DNA of 25,767 bases, from NCBI GenBank assembly GCA_900095095.1, contig FMBT01000676.1, forward strand, positions 1 to 25,767, in the 5' to 3' direction. This document shows positions 10,411-21,402 of this stretch, piece after piece. Origin of the DNA: Fragilariopsis cylindrus CCMP1102 (lineage: Eukaryota; Bacillariophyta; Bacillariophyceae; Bacillariales; Bacillariaceae). A model generated the notes under the pieces. It was not told the DNA's origin, did no database searches, and worked only from the letters and a program-made list of their open reading frames with translations. How positions within the stretch are numbered: the stretch's first letter is position 1; the number at the start of each line of letters is the position of its first letter. The position numbers and the translations under genes are program-made.

Positions 10411-11560
10411 CCTACAAGGCCCTCATAATGCTTAGAGTTCTATGGAGGTTATGAAGGTATAGGGTTGCATTAACCACAAAATGGGCCATTTAGGCCCCCA
10501 AAACAGGGTTTTCCACTTTTGTGTGTACCTAAGCTGGATCATCAACACAAAGCACCAAAAGTAAATTCCCTTTGATATATATGGTGCACCCCATCCATAT
10601 ATCTTGGGATGATTCATCTTATTGAGTGTACTGTATGTCCACAAAAACACTGAAAATGGGCCATTTTTGGAGGTTATTTGATGTGTGCTGTGTGTGAGCC
10701 TACATTGTGAGATACCAGTAGACTTAGGAGACTTAGGAATATTATTATTCTCCATCCAATAAGTCAATTGTAAACTTCCTAGTTTATTTTTCTCCAAAAA
10801 AATGACTCTTTAGGTGTATATACTTGATGCTAAAGTTATTATTATATACTACACTAACAAATACTAGTAAAAATTTGGGTATAATTTAGTTTTTAATCCT
10901 TTTATTCTGGTGCTAGTCTACTGTACTGCATTACAGTGTAAACAAGACAAGATTAATTGCGTACGACAGGTAGATACAACATGTTGTTGTCAACATACTA
11001 CTATGAATACACGACGCAAGGCAATTAAATTGTTCTTATGCGTTGAATCAAACCCAAATCATACGTAATCGTTCGCGTGCGATGCGTGTGTGCGTCGTCA
11101 TTCATTATTTGATTTTGCTTTTTTTTTTTAATTTTGGTGCGCTATCAAAGAACAGATCTGCCTGACATAAGATTCTACAACACTTAAAAGTTGCCGCCTA
11201 TCCTACTTATCGCAATAATACTTGAAGTACAGTAATTATTGACATCAAGTCAAGCAAGAGAACTCTCTATCACTCTGATCATACTGTACTGTGTATGGGC
11301 TTGCCGCGATGCATTAACACAACACATCAACATCAACAACAAGCAAGAACAGAAACGAACTTACAGTATAATTGTACATTTTAAACAGACCCGTAAATTC
11401 CACTGACAGGACTTTCTTATCCTTCGTCTTCCAAAAGCAAGCATTATTATCAATATACTGATACTGTACAGCGTTTATTATTTACAGTTGTAGTTGCTTT
11501 GTTTGTTTCTGTCGTCAGCGGACAACGCAACAACACAAAAAGTCAAACCCAGTAAATAGA
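10411..11560. other. gene-poor region, possibly mobile-element remains at its left end
   Basis: A 121-codon minus-strand ORF (10797-10432) has no family features and is Trp/Tyr/Ile-rich in an unstructured way. Two copies of ATGGGCCATTT (about 10480 and 10655) and two of GGAGGTTAT suggest an internal repeat related to the preceding satellite-like block. From about 10,900 to 11,500 the sequence is typical spacer with five TACAGTA/TACTGTA copies. Confidence 0.35.
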
Positions 11561-11829
11561 AAAGAGAGAGAGAGAGAAAGAGAGAGAGCGAATACAATTG
11601 TACCTGAGAGATTGAAATAGAAGGGAGGGAATAGCGACAGTTACTACTGTAGTTCAATTTAAATTAAATAGAAGGCGGAAAGAAAGTAAGTAAGTACAAA
11701 GTAATTAAAGCAGCATAGCGTAGCGTTGCGTCAAGATCATGATTATGATCAAGAAAATAACTCATTGAGAGATAAAGGGAGAGAGTGTGTGAGAGAGAGA
11801 AAGAGAGATAGAGAGATAGACAGATAGAG
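11561..11829 (+). repeat. GA-rich tracts
   Basis: A GAGAGA tract at about 11561-11589 and a longer GA/GATA tract at about 11766-11829 flank AT-rich DNA. Purine tracts of this kind can be promoter-proximal, but the nearest confident start codon is almost 900 bases away. Confidence 0.75.
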
Positions 11830-12087
11830 GCAGGAGGAAGGGCTATGTATTAATCGGCGACACTACAAAACACACCACACAATAATATCGTAACGTGTAC
11901 ACCGCCTCGACGGCAGTGCGTTCGTTTGAGTGCAAAGGAATGTGCAGAAGAAGTCTCATGGGTATTTGATGGTATGTGGCGGCAGGTTGGCTTATCGGAT
12001 GGAAGATAGGCAAGTGTGCCGACGGGGAATACGGCAGCGCCGACAAACGGGGGGTGATTTTGGGACTGGCGCGGCTGCTTCCAATGA

Positions 12088-12438
12088 ATGAATGCCAATG
12101 AGAACAGCAGACGCCAATGGGGATGGTTGTGTTGTGACAGGCTTGGGAGGCTGCAGTCCATTGCTAAGAAAATTGAAATGGCAAAGATCGACGACGTCCT
12201 CCTATTCATACCAAGTCAGAGACGGCAGCAACCTCATGCCAATGCCAAGGGGAACGGTTATTATCGGCGACGGATTCCGTCGGCTTCGGTGCAAATACCG
12301 GAATGGCTGGCTGGTGTGTGCTTGTCCTTGATGTCCCCAAACCGAAAAATATTAGACGTCGTTACTACAATGAACAACATTCTCAATGCTGAACCAACAG
12401 CGCAAGCACAACATCTGCAATCAATAAGCGCATCGTAG
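12088..12438 (+). CDS. weak 116-codon ORF in a GC-richer block; hypothetical
   Basis: The block from about 11,890 to 12,480 is clearly less AT-rich and less repetitive than its surroundings. The frame from 12,088 (or the inner ATG at 12,178, giving MAKIDDVLLFIPSQRRQQ) stays open to TAG. It has a mixed, protein-like composition in its last 85 codons. A second plus frame and a minus frame are open over part of the same block, so this frame is not decisive. No family is recognised. It could be a small gene, a 5' non-coding exon or leader of the CRAL-TRIO/DUF6824 gene downstream, or non-coding DNA of different origin. Confidence 0.2.
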   Translation: MNANENSRRQWGWLCCDRLGRLQSIAKKIEMAKIDDVLLFIPSQRRQQPHANAKGNGYYRRRIPSASVQIPEWLAGVCLSLMSPNRKILDVVTTMNNILNAEPTAQAQHLQSISAS

Positions 12439-12494
12439 GCCGAATCTTGGGAGGCGGCCATGGCTCGTCTGCCACACTGCTCCCGACTGCAGTA

Positions 12495-12516
12495 ATTGAA
12501 TTGAATTGAATTGAAT
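12495..12516 (+). repeat. ATTGA pentanucleotide repeat
   Basis: Four tandem copies of a 5-base unit (TTGAA) in the spacer before the three-exon gene. Confidence 0.85.
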
Positions 12517-12695
12517 TGCAATCCGTTTCCCATTCCATTCAACCTCAAATCAACTCAACTCAGCATTTTTTTTTTCTCTCCCTTCTTTCTCTTTTCCTAA
12601 TTTTTGTTATAGACAAAAGAAAGCCACGCTATAACGCATAAATAGCCACGTCCATACATTCATCCATCCATTCATCCAATAAATAAATTTAAATT

Positions 12696-12770
12696 ATGAT
12701 GAGTAATAGGAATGACGACAATGACGATGACAGAAATAACGGTAGTAATAGTTACTTCATGTCGACTGCT

Positions 12771-12805
<35 letters not shown>

Positions 12806-15800
12806 AATTGACGATACTGCTGCTGCTATCCCCGCTGCTGCTTATAGAGGTTCCTCATCATTTACGTCAATCGTTTCCGATGAGAATGGTAGTTGTGGTG
12901 GTGGTGGTGATGGAGGAGGAGGAGGAGGAGGTAGTAGTAGTAGTGTTGATACAGATTCGAACTACAATAAAAACCATAATAATACTAATAATAATAATAA
13001 GAATACTACTAACCTCAAAAGAAGACACGACCGTTGTGATGATCAAGAAGATGGTACATTAACGGAAGACGACGATGATGACAACGGTGATAATAATGAT
13101 CAGTATAAAAGTAATAAAACAAGTAACAATAATAGTCAAGGAACAGGAACAACAACATCAGATGCGGTGACGTCAAGTGCAAGTACAAGTGCTACTGAAA
13201 TTTCATCATTGACACAACGCCTTAATAAAATGAGTGTCCGTGATCGTGAAAATGCTACATTTGATCTTCATGGTATACCACTGGATGATGAATACTTTGA
13301 TGCATCATCCAATGATATACATATACAAAATAATATTGAAAAAGATCCTGCGAAGCTTGAACTACTTCTAGACGAATTAGATCATTACGTAAACGAACTT
13401 TTAATAGAAAATGAAAAGGAAAAAAAGGTTGATGGTTTGAAAAAAACTATTGGTATTGGATTGCATATGGCAAAACAACAAGATTCAAATTATGTATACA
13501 ATCAAAGAATTAAATTTTTAAGAGCTGATCGATATGATACAAAATTAGGTGCTGAACGAATGATACGTTTTTTTGATTTAAAAAAAGAATTCTTTTGTGA
13601 TAATGGTTATAATAATAATAACATTCGTAACAATCGTAACAATCGTAACAACCGTAGCAATAGTAGCAACAGTAACAGTAACAGTAACAGTAACAACAAC
13701 AGTAACAACAACAATAACAACAATGTTGATAGTAATAATTATGACTGTTTAGGTAGAGATTTACGGTTATCTGATTTTTCGGTACAAGATTTAAGACTAT
13801 GGAAACAAAGTGGTTTTTTCCAATTATGTGGGATGAGAGATCGAGCCAAACGTGCCATAGTATGTATATTTGGGAAAGCACTATCCGATTATAAAATTGA
13901 TCCATCGTTAGTATCAAGAGCCTACCTATATTGTTGTAATGTCTGGTCCAGAGATGAATCCATTCAAAAGGCAGGAATGGTGGTTATTGGTTATTCTGCA
14001 TTAACTGAATTTACACCACAAAATGATCGGAATATAGATAGCAATGGTATTTTTGGTGAATATATAAAAAATTCTGATCCATTACTTGGTCAAATAGTTA
14101 AGGTTGGTATGTCAGGACATTTACGTGGTGTTGCACGTCATTTTTGTTATGATCATCCATTGTTACATATACAGTTTGAAAAATTAGCAAGTCATATGTC
14201 ATCATTTAGTGCTGCACGATTCCGATGTCATTATGCTAATCCTACTGAGCATAGCAGTAACAGCAACAATATTACCTTTAATCCACATAAGGAATTGTTA
14301 TATATATTAATGACATTTGGGTACGTTTGTCTATTATGCTGCTACGCTGTTCTGCTTTTCTACTGGACCAGCTTCCGCTCGGCGAGTTAAAAATTTCATT
14401 AAACATTACAATTATTCCCCTGGCACCCTTACTCGCGCGCGGTTTTGCTCAATGATTGCTTAATGAAAAATCATTAAGCTCAACGAAAAATCATCAAGCA
14501 AAAAAATATTTTTATAACGCGAAAATGGGGGTCTGGCAATTTTATTTTTTCCGAAAACAATTTTTTTTAACTTGCCGAGCGGAAGATGGTCCTCTGTTCT
14601 ACTGCTCTGCTGTTCTGCTGTCGTACTTTTCACTCACATTTTCCTTACTTTTTGCAATCTTCCTTTCATTTCTTTTCTCGATCTTATTGACTACTGTATA
14701 TAGAATACCACGTCAAACGATACCGATAAATGAAAATACAGGTAAAATTAATGTAGAATTCCATCAAGCTATATTAGACGCAATTGATGAACGCGAAAAA
14801 CAAGATGTAATTAATAACATTGATAATAATGTTGACTCGAACTACAATATTGATAATAATGTTGATCTAGATAATAGCATCGTGATGAGCAGCGATCAAC
14901 AGCAACTGCAACATCAACAGAAGCAATTAAACAATGGAGCAGCCATCGAAGAATCATTATGGATGAGTTTAACAGCAAGTATTAGTACTACTACTAATAG
15001 TTCTATATCAAATATGTCATTCTCATTATTTCCGGAATTATTAAAAGAAGATGATGACAACAACGATATGTTCACGTCGTTCTTTAATGATGATAATGAT
15101 GATGATGATGGTGGTGATGGAGGTGCATTGACTGACATCAATATCACGAATAACGAGAATAATGGAATAATAATGGCGACAGCTGCTGCTGCTGTACCTG
15201 CCACTAGGATGCCATCGATATATCCTACTGATTATGACGTCAATAACACTGATGGTCCTGATAGAATTAATACTGATGGTATTATTGAAGTTTTAAGACC
15301 AAAATCAAATGATATCATCATGGGGAAAGGGTAAGTAAAGTAAAGTAATTACAAGACATACACGCACACATGCTATATACAGTACTGTATCGAATGGAAT
15401 TACTCACCTACAGTACTCAACTCAACTCACCTTAACTCAATTCTCATTTTTTCTTTTTCTTAAAAATCGATGTCTACTAACTACTACTGCTATTTATTGT
15501 ACGTAGACAATGGAATAAATTTCATCCTGGTAATATAGCATTTAAATTATCATTAAATAATGAACGTGAACAATATGAATTAGCAAATCGCTTTGAACGG
15601 ATGAGGGTTGTGGATCGAATGTTAAATGAATTATTAGGTATTCAAAAACATTTGGGAGGAAAAACATCCACACCATCAACACCATTCTCACCATCATCAT
15701 CTGTTGCTGCAGAAAATTGTAACAACGGTGGTGATGGTGGTGGTGCTCGGTTTCTATATAAAGAAAAGAAAAAGAAGATTACTACTGCCACTAGTGATAC

Positions 15801-16068
15801 TACTGCTTCTAACGATACAGCAGCCGAAGCCAAAACTAATCATTCCGTTCTGGACAATCATAGAAATGATAACAACAAGAACGACGACAACGACAAACAA
15901 CAACAGCAGCAATATGAACAGCAACAACAACAATTATCGTTATTATTTGAAGCAGGACCATGGTTAATAGCAACACGTGAAAAGGCTCATGATAAAATTA
16001 CACACGATTTTCGTAATATGAGACGTCAAACACAATTACAACAACAACAACAGCAACATTTTTTATAA
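12696..16068 (+). CDS. CRAL-TRIO-like/DUF6824 protein, three exons, 937 residues
   Basis: Exons are 12696-14320, 14704-15330 and 15507-16068. Introns 14321-14703 (GTACGT...TATATAG) and 15331-15506 (GTAAGT...ACGTAG) are both phase 2; joining gives exactly 938 codons. Residues 1-170 are low complexity. MSVRDRENATFDLHGIP (179-195) and IKFLRADRYDTKLGAERMIR (272-291) match the N-terminal part of diatom CRAL-TRIO proteins. About 355-570 is CRAL-TRIO-like, a fold that binds small lipids, ending HFCYDHPLL...RFRCHY...LMTFGIPRQTIPI, which runs across the first splice. After a disordered linker, SNDIIMGKGQWNKFHPGN (second splice within it), RFLYKE and REKAHDKITHDFRNMRR form a DUF6824 domain. That domain is found in many diatom proteins with unknown role, and here it is split by Ser/Thr and Gln-rich insertions. 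An Asn/Ser run also interrupts the CRAL-TRIO part. Splice sites are inferred from protein continuity. Lipid-responsive regulation would be speculation. Confidence 0.85.
14365..14592. mobile_element. inverted-repeat element within first intron of the CRAL-TRIO/DUF6824 gene (MITE-like)
   Basis: The left arm (14365-14393, starting GGACCAGCTTCCGCTCGGCG) and right arm (14564-14592) are inverted copies with two or three mismatches over 29 bases. The 170 bases between include a perfect 8-bp hairpin GCTTAATG-AAAAAT-CATTAAGC at 14458-14479. No clean target-site duplication is evident. CTGTTCTGCT-like direct repeats flank both arms. The splice sites lie outside the arms, so the element can be removed by splicing. 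There is no coding capacity. Confidence 0.7.
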
Positions 16069-16475
16069 TCGTCAATATTAAAATACATTCATTGGATAGT
16101 AGTTGAACTGTAGTCGTTCGTTTGGTGATTACGGTATAGTTGTTACTTGCTTTGGGATTGAATTGAAGTGAAGATACCTCTTACTTTCGAGTGTAGATTT
16201 TCAATTTTTTATTAGAGCCAGAAGATTTTTCTCACTCACGCACTCACTCACTGATGAGGATGATTCCCGAATTCAAATAATCCTATACGCACAGAATCAA
16301 TCCTACACAAAAAAAAAATTAAAAAATAGAATCTTACTTTTCCCCTTCTTAAATAAAAACTAAAATTATTAGATTTTTGTCTCCCTCCTTTGTCTCCCCC
16401 GAAATCAATTCGGACGCAAAATAATTTAAAAAAATCAGCCGGGTATCGAAACTAGGTGTGTGCGCGCCAAATGAA
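16069..16475. other. convergent spacer between three-exon gene and sulfatase
   Basis: Should hold the 3' ends of both genes. AATAAA-like strings occur (AAATAAAAAC near 16350). Short A and T tracts and an ACTCACGCACTCACTCACTG repeat are visible. No ORF of interest. Confidence 0.5.
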
Positions 16476-19400
16476 TTACGAATCATCAACATGTAATTCA
16501 ATCCATATATCATCAGAAACTTCTTCTTGTGTTCGTCCCGTTACTGATAGAACTAAAGATGCATCCATTATTGCTGATGTCTTCCTATTCTTTTTCCTTT
16601 GAAGATATTCTTTTATATTTGTTTCATCAACGTAGAATGATATACGAAGATAGAAACAATCCATGTATTGTATTCGTATCGGTAATGGTGGTACAACAAC
16701 AATTTCGTCGTCCACTACGACTTGTGGTGTGTTAGTTCGAAAGAATATAGAATCTTCCCCAATGATTTTAACAGATATCAGATCATACACGGAATATTCT
16801 TCTCTTGAACCTAAATATAAATATTCATGACGGATACCTATTGTTGGTGTCGGTGAAGTTATGGGGTTTTCCCATTCTACTGCTGCTGCTGGAGGTTTGG
16901 ACATTATTGACGACATTATTTCTCCTCTTGATATCATGACTGAATCATCAACAGCTGGTAGTATTTCTCCTGAAGGTTGGAGATTAGCATTAGCATTGGC
17001 ATTAGCATTGGCATAATTATTGTTCCATGCAATTGCATCAAAATTAAGGTGTGTATCGGAAACCCAAAACCCGAGTTGTTTCCATGATTGTCTGGTACGA
17101 ATTTCGTTTATATCACCGGTACCTTGTCCAAAATTAGAGAACGGGTCACTATAATAATTTTCATCATTACTTTCATTATTATTATTATGACGCATCATCC
17201 AGTCCAACAGTAGACAACGTAGATGTTCTGCTTTTGATATTGTTGGACGATCTATTGTAGTTCCATACTTCTTCCCAATTAAATTATGTACCTCAAAAGG
17301 ATCAGTACCTAAATTATACATCATGTCTAATTCTTTGGACGATGCTAGTTTTTGGATCATTAATTTATAGGACCCTTTCCGTACAAGATATGCTGGTCGT
17401 TCATCGATGGCTCTATCAGCTGAATAGAATGGATCACTACTGCCTTCTGGTCGTTCGTGACCCAATCCTGCTGATGCGATAGGTTTTCTAAAATCCCATT
17501 CGACAATAGCAACATTATTATCATACTGTTCATTCACCTCACGATTTTCAATCAATGGTCGTAATGAGTTACCATCACTATTATTATTATTATTATTGAT
17601 ATCATTATTATTACTATTCCCGGAGTTTGTTGCATAATCTAATATGGTTGCAAAGACATCAATATGTCCCACCATATCATTGATTTCTGTACCTGCTTGT
17701 ATGTGAGATGGATAGGACATAAATAATGGTACACGTGATGATTCTTCAAAGAAATTATTCTTATCACGTTTGCCATGACTACCTAACATTTCACCTAAAG
17801 GATATATAAATGGAAAAATATGAGGGATAGTGTATACAGTAGTATTATGTTGTGAGTGTTTATATTATAACAATAAATAAACGACGAATAAAAATAAAGA
17901 GGAGGCTTACGGTACTTACCATGATCGGATGTAAAAACAATTAATGTATTGTTTTTGATATAACCGTCATCATCATAAGCAGAATCATTACTATCTAATG
18001 TATTCAATAGTAAACCAACTTGTGTATCAATTTCTTCAATCAATGCATAATAAATTGCTGTCCATTCTTTTATCAATTCATCACTTGCATATTCTGGTAT
18101 TTTTCTTGTTATTGTGGAATACGATGTATCACTCATATGATCAAAATTACTCTCATTCTGATTTCTACTATTCCTATTATCAAATTCATTCATATATGTA
18201 TTCTCATTCTTATTTTGAGGTGTAAATAAATTATGTTGATTCCTCCAATATTTTTCCAAGTATTCCCAACTTGGGATCATTGGTGGATGTGGACTGCGTA
18301 TCAGACAATATGCAACGTACGGTACAGTAAAAACCAACAGTACAGTATAGGGATAGATAGTGGAGGATAGAAAGGGAGAGGATGAAAGAAACAAACAGAA
18401 GGCATTTTGAGTATAGATCAAGACAATCATACGAACAGCTATTATAGAGGAATCCAATTTGGTACATCGAATTCTGTCTGTACTTCCTCCGGGCAACGCT
18501 TAATTCACGCGCGCTATCGGGGGAAAATTTCCTCCGTTTTGCGGTCGATATTGCTGTCGCTTGAAATTTAAGACGCGCTAAAGCACGAAGAGTTTTTAAA
18601 TTTCCTATTTGTTTGGAAATTTTCAAACCATAGCGCGCGCGAATTAAGCGTTGCACGGAGGAAGTAGTTCGGAACCCATGTGTGCGCAGGAACAATAGCT
18701 ACTGTACTGGCTAGTAGGAGAACCACTCGACTCGGATGGATCAGCACTTAATGCTTTGCTTGTATGATGGATAACTTACCTATGGAATGATACTGTTAAG
18801 AACCATGGATCAAATAATAATGGTGGTACTACTGCAGACGACGCAAAATTATCACCACCACCACCATCATCTTGTTGCTGTTGTTGTTTTTGATTTAGTA
18901 ATAATTTTTTTAATGCCTTGTTGGCAATATCACCTGTATAAAATGTGGATGTATAATTATAGGGATGTGCATATACACCCATTTGATTGGATTGACTGAT
19001 TTCATAGGATTCAAATCCTTCGGATCGTTCTAATGGTGTATTTGTGATTGATGAATACCGTAATCTTGTATCTAAATCAATTGGATAATAGGGTTGATCT
19101 GAATATGTCTCGAGTTGTTCACCCTCCAACATTGATTCGGTTGTGACTGGTAACGATTGTATTTCACCTAAGGATGCCGAATGTTGTAGATATCGACGTA
19201 ATTTTTGCCCATTACTATCAAGTTTAAAATAATGTTCTTTTGTCACATAATCATAGTCATTTGTAGTAATACTTTTCGCTAATACATCCGGCATATGAAA
19301 TTTACCATAATAATGATTCCAATGGATTGTAGTTGTTCCACACGTTGTTTTGTTTTTTGTTGACCATTATTCATAGAATTATATTCTGTGATTAAATCAT

Positions 19401-19845
19401 TATGCTGTATACCAGTTCGTTCAATAGTACATCCTGTTCGTAATGAGGTACGTGATGGACCACAGACTGGACATTGACAATAAGCATTTTTAAAATAAAC
19501 ACCACTTTGAAGTAAAAGATCTAGATTTGGTGTCTGAATCTTGTAATAGGGATCATATCGACGTAATGTATCCTGTATATATCGTATGGTATCAAATCGT
19601 TGTTGATCGGTCATTATTAATAATATATTTGGTTTTTGAAATTTTGAATTTGAATTTGGATTTGAATTCGAAGAATCAGAGGAGCCATTATCTTGTTCTT
19701 GTTCTTGAGAATTATTATTGTTACTTTTATTATCATCTTTAGCATTACTATTATTGCTGTGACTGCCAGTGGTAGTATTGCTACTATCATTGTGATTATT
19801 ATCTTCATCGAACGCTGTTGTTGACGAGGTTGGTGATTCAGTCAT
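16476..19845 (-). CDS. sulfatase (formylglycine type), three exons, one frame break
   Basis: Sulfatases hydrolyse sulfate esters with a formylglycine made from the Cys of C-x-P-S-R, usually in the secretory pathway. The first block has NILLIMTDQQRFD (metal-binding Asp) and CPVCGPSRTSLRTG (Cys 128 from the ATG at 19845). After a frame break at 19315-19318 comes HYYGKFHMPDVLAK. Introns are 18294-18779 (phase 2, restoring FHSPHPPMIP) and 17795-17919 (phase 1, restoring FTSDHGEMLGSHG); both start GTAAGT. The last exon holds KNNFFEESSRVPLFM, IDVFATILDYA and a C-terminal extension of about 230 residues beginning near LGFWVSDTHLNF that I cannot assign. It includes an Ala-Asn dipeptide run. Length without upstream sequence is about 918 residues. 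Exon 1 starts with Asn/Ser-rich linker and has no signal peptide, so the true N-terminus may lie upstream. At the break the frame behaves as if one base were missing. Substrate is unknown; sulfated polysaccharides are possible. Confidence 0.88.
18483..18664. mobile_element. MITE-like element, 35-bp terminal inverted repeats, in sulfatase intron
   Basis: The first 35 bases (CTTCCTCCGGGCAACGCTTA...) and last 35 bases are inverted copies with two mismatches, and weaker similarity runs some 14 bases further inward. TA dinucleotides at 18481-18482 and 18665-18666 flank it, consistent with a TA target-site duplication as in Tc1/mariner-type elements. At 182 bp it has no coding capacity, so it would need a transposase supplied elsewhere. 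It lies wholly inside the 486-base intron. Confidence 0.85.
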
Positions 19846-20230
19846 GGGAGTTGTAGTTGTACCTGTATTGGAGCCTATAATGTGGGAAGTGTTGTTCCCT
19901 CATGTCGTCCGTTAATTGCTGTTGGAAAACTGCCATCATTATTCGAAGTAGATGATTCTTCGGTGATGGGAGTTGTAGTTGTAGTTGTACCTGTATAGGA
20001 GCCTGTAACTGTAACTGGAAAACTGCCATTCATTATTCGAAGTTAGTCCCCGCAGCAGCTCCTGTTTTTGTGCCCGTCCCAGTAGCAGCTGCAGCTGTTC
20101 CTGTCAGCGTGCCATTATTCGCAGCAGTATTACCACCCCCATTGTAGTCACTGCAGTGAACAACACTCTCACTCTCATCAATATTTCCACAAGGATCACT
20201 ACCAAAATGACGTTGTTGGATCCCATTTCT
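19846..20230 (-). other. Thr/Gly/Ser-rich coding-like stretch between BspA-like region and sulfatase
   Basis: Read in successive frames this stretch looks translated. It contains RNGIQQRHFGSDPCGNIDES (from 20230), then VTVTGSYTGTTTTTTPITEE (about 20018), then GSNTGTTTTPMTESPTS, which runs straight into the frame of the sulfatase ATG. Each change of frame equals one missing base (about 20035 and about 19880). A short duplication (TTCGAATAATG...GGCAGTTTTCC at about 20041 and 19950) has one copy with an extra base. It may be a Thr-rich linker inside one fused gene, or the decayed ends of two genes. An in-frame TAA lies at 20231-20233. Confidence 0.5.
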
Positions 20231-21402
20231 TTATAAAATTTCTATTCTACCACCGGTTCCTGTTTCTGTCATAATAAAAGTTGGATCATTTTGATTTGGT
20301 ACAATGACTGCCAAGAAAACATACCCTCAACTTCAATATTCACATCCACTTTCGATGGATCTAGATGTTGTTTCCAATTGCATAAATTACCACTATAGGA
20401 GGAATCACGAAACATATTCTTGAATGATATTTGTTGGCGGGACTGTAGTGACTGTGATTGTTTTTGATTTTGATATACTGCTAATCCTGGTTTCCAATTT
20501 GATAAATCTAAATTAGTATCTGATAATATCCTGTAGCACTTGAAAACATGGACATGAACATTATACCAGAGGAGACATTCCAATATTCTAACCCAATTCC
20601 TTGAAATTTAGTCGTTAATTCAAACATACCTTGAAATTGACTAACTTTGGAGGTATTCCATAATCCAACATTGAAATTCATATAGGTACAACCATAAAAC
20701 ATATCAGCGAATATAATATTATTGGTTGAAGTATCACCACCAATGTTCCATAAACTTAAATCTAAATCATAGGTTGCATTATAATTACCAAATAGTGTGG
20801 ATTGGCGTTTGATATTAAATAATCTGTGAAAATCGGTGAGTAATGCTACATTCCATAGTTCGATTGGTCCATACAACTCATTAATGTCATTTATTGTATT
20901 TGTTGTTGTAGATGTAGATGATAACAAAGAAGCAGAAGAAGACGACGACGACGACAACGACGACGAACTGCTGCTGCTGATAATAACGTCATCAGCTTGT
21001 TGTTTCTTTTTGTTACTATTATTACTACTTGAAGTAAAACTAGGACGATGACCTGTCGAACGATATTCTAATACAATATCTACAGCATTTTGTAATTCTT
21101 CTAATGAGATAAATGCTTTATAATTGTTGTTGTTGCTGTATTCTTGTTGTTGTTGGTGTTGTTGTTTGTTAGGTTGTTGTTGTTGTTCTTGTACTATTCG
21201 TCTTTGTTGCTGACTATTACGCTGCTTTTGCTGCTTTGGTGGTTGTTTGAATGATGATTGAATGATAATTTCCCGGTACCGGTGTTGAGAGGATAATGAT
21301 GGCGGCATTATCATTATCATTATCGTACGTGTTGTCTGTAGTATTCGGGATTGCTACAGCAGCAGCTGTTATTGACATCATTAAGAGAAGAATAAAAGGC
21401 AT
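20231..21402 (-). pseudogene. secreted BspA-like (DUF285) repeat protein region with frame breaks
   Basis: MPFILLLMMSITAAAVA from 21402 is a typical signal peptide. A candidate 49-base GT-AG intron (21231-21279) would join it in frame to the main ORF, but it is unusually short; an extra base could equally explain the change of frame. After Gln- and Ser-rich stretches come repeated units of the BspA-like type: IELWNVALLTDFHRLFN, DLSLWNIGG...IFADMFYGCTYMN, VGLWNTSKVSQFQGMFE, EYWNVSSGIMFMSMFSSAT. After a frame break at 20530-20531 there is NLDLSNWKPG...SFKNMFRDSSYSGNLCNWKQ. Another break at 20324-20325 leads to VPNQNDPTFIMTETGTGG and then an in-frame TAA. Such repeats are common in secreted or surface proteins of diatoms, roles mostly unknown. 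It is either a decayed gene, the N-terminal half of a fusion with the sulfatase, or an intact gene with assembly errors. Confidence 0.65.

Noticed and set aside
10432..10797. 121-codon minus-strand ORF
   Set aside because: No family features, and it overlaps repeated non-coding blocks; chance opening is likely.
12808..13062. Alternative frame rich in Val/Ile/Leu over the start of the three-exon gene
   Set aside because: It arises from shifted reading of triplet repeats and ends before any folded domain.
14456..14700. Start of an apparent separate protein with a strong membrane segment upstream of the linker exon
   Set aside because: The Phe/Leu/Ser-rich segment is the translated pyrimidine-rich end of intron 1 and the right arm of the inverted-repeat element; splicing at 14320/14704 keeps frame and restores CRAL-TRIO sequence.
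18296..18695. ORFs with an apparent start and hydrophobic segment before the third sulfatase block
   Set aside because: They are read-through of the 486-base intron, including the MITE-like element; the splice restores FHSPHPPMIP.
19300..20540. Programmed -1 ribosomal frameshifting as the cause of the frame breaks
   Set aside because: The break sites share no slippery heptamer, and five successive programmed shifts in one message would be without precedent.
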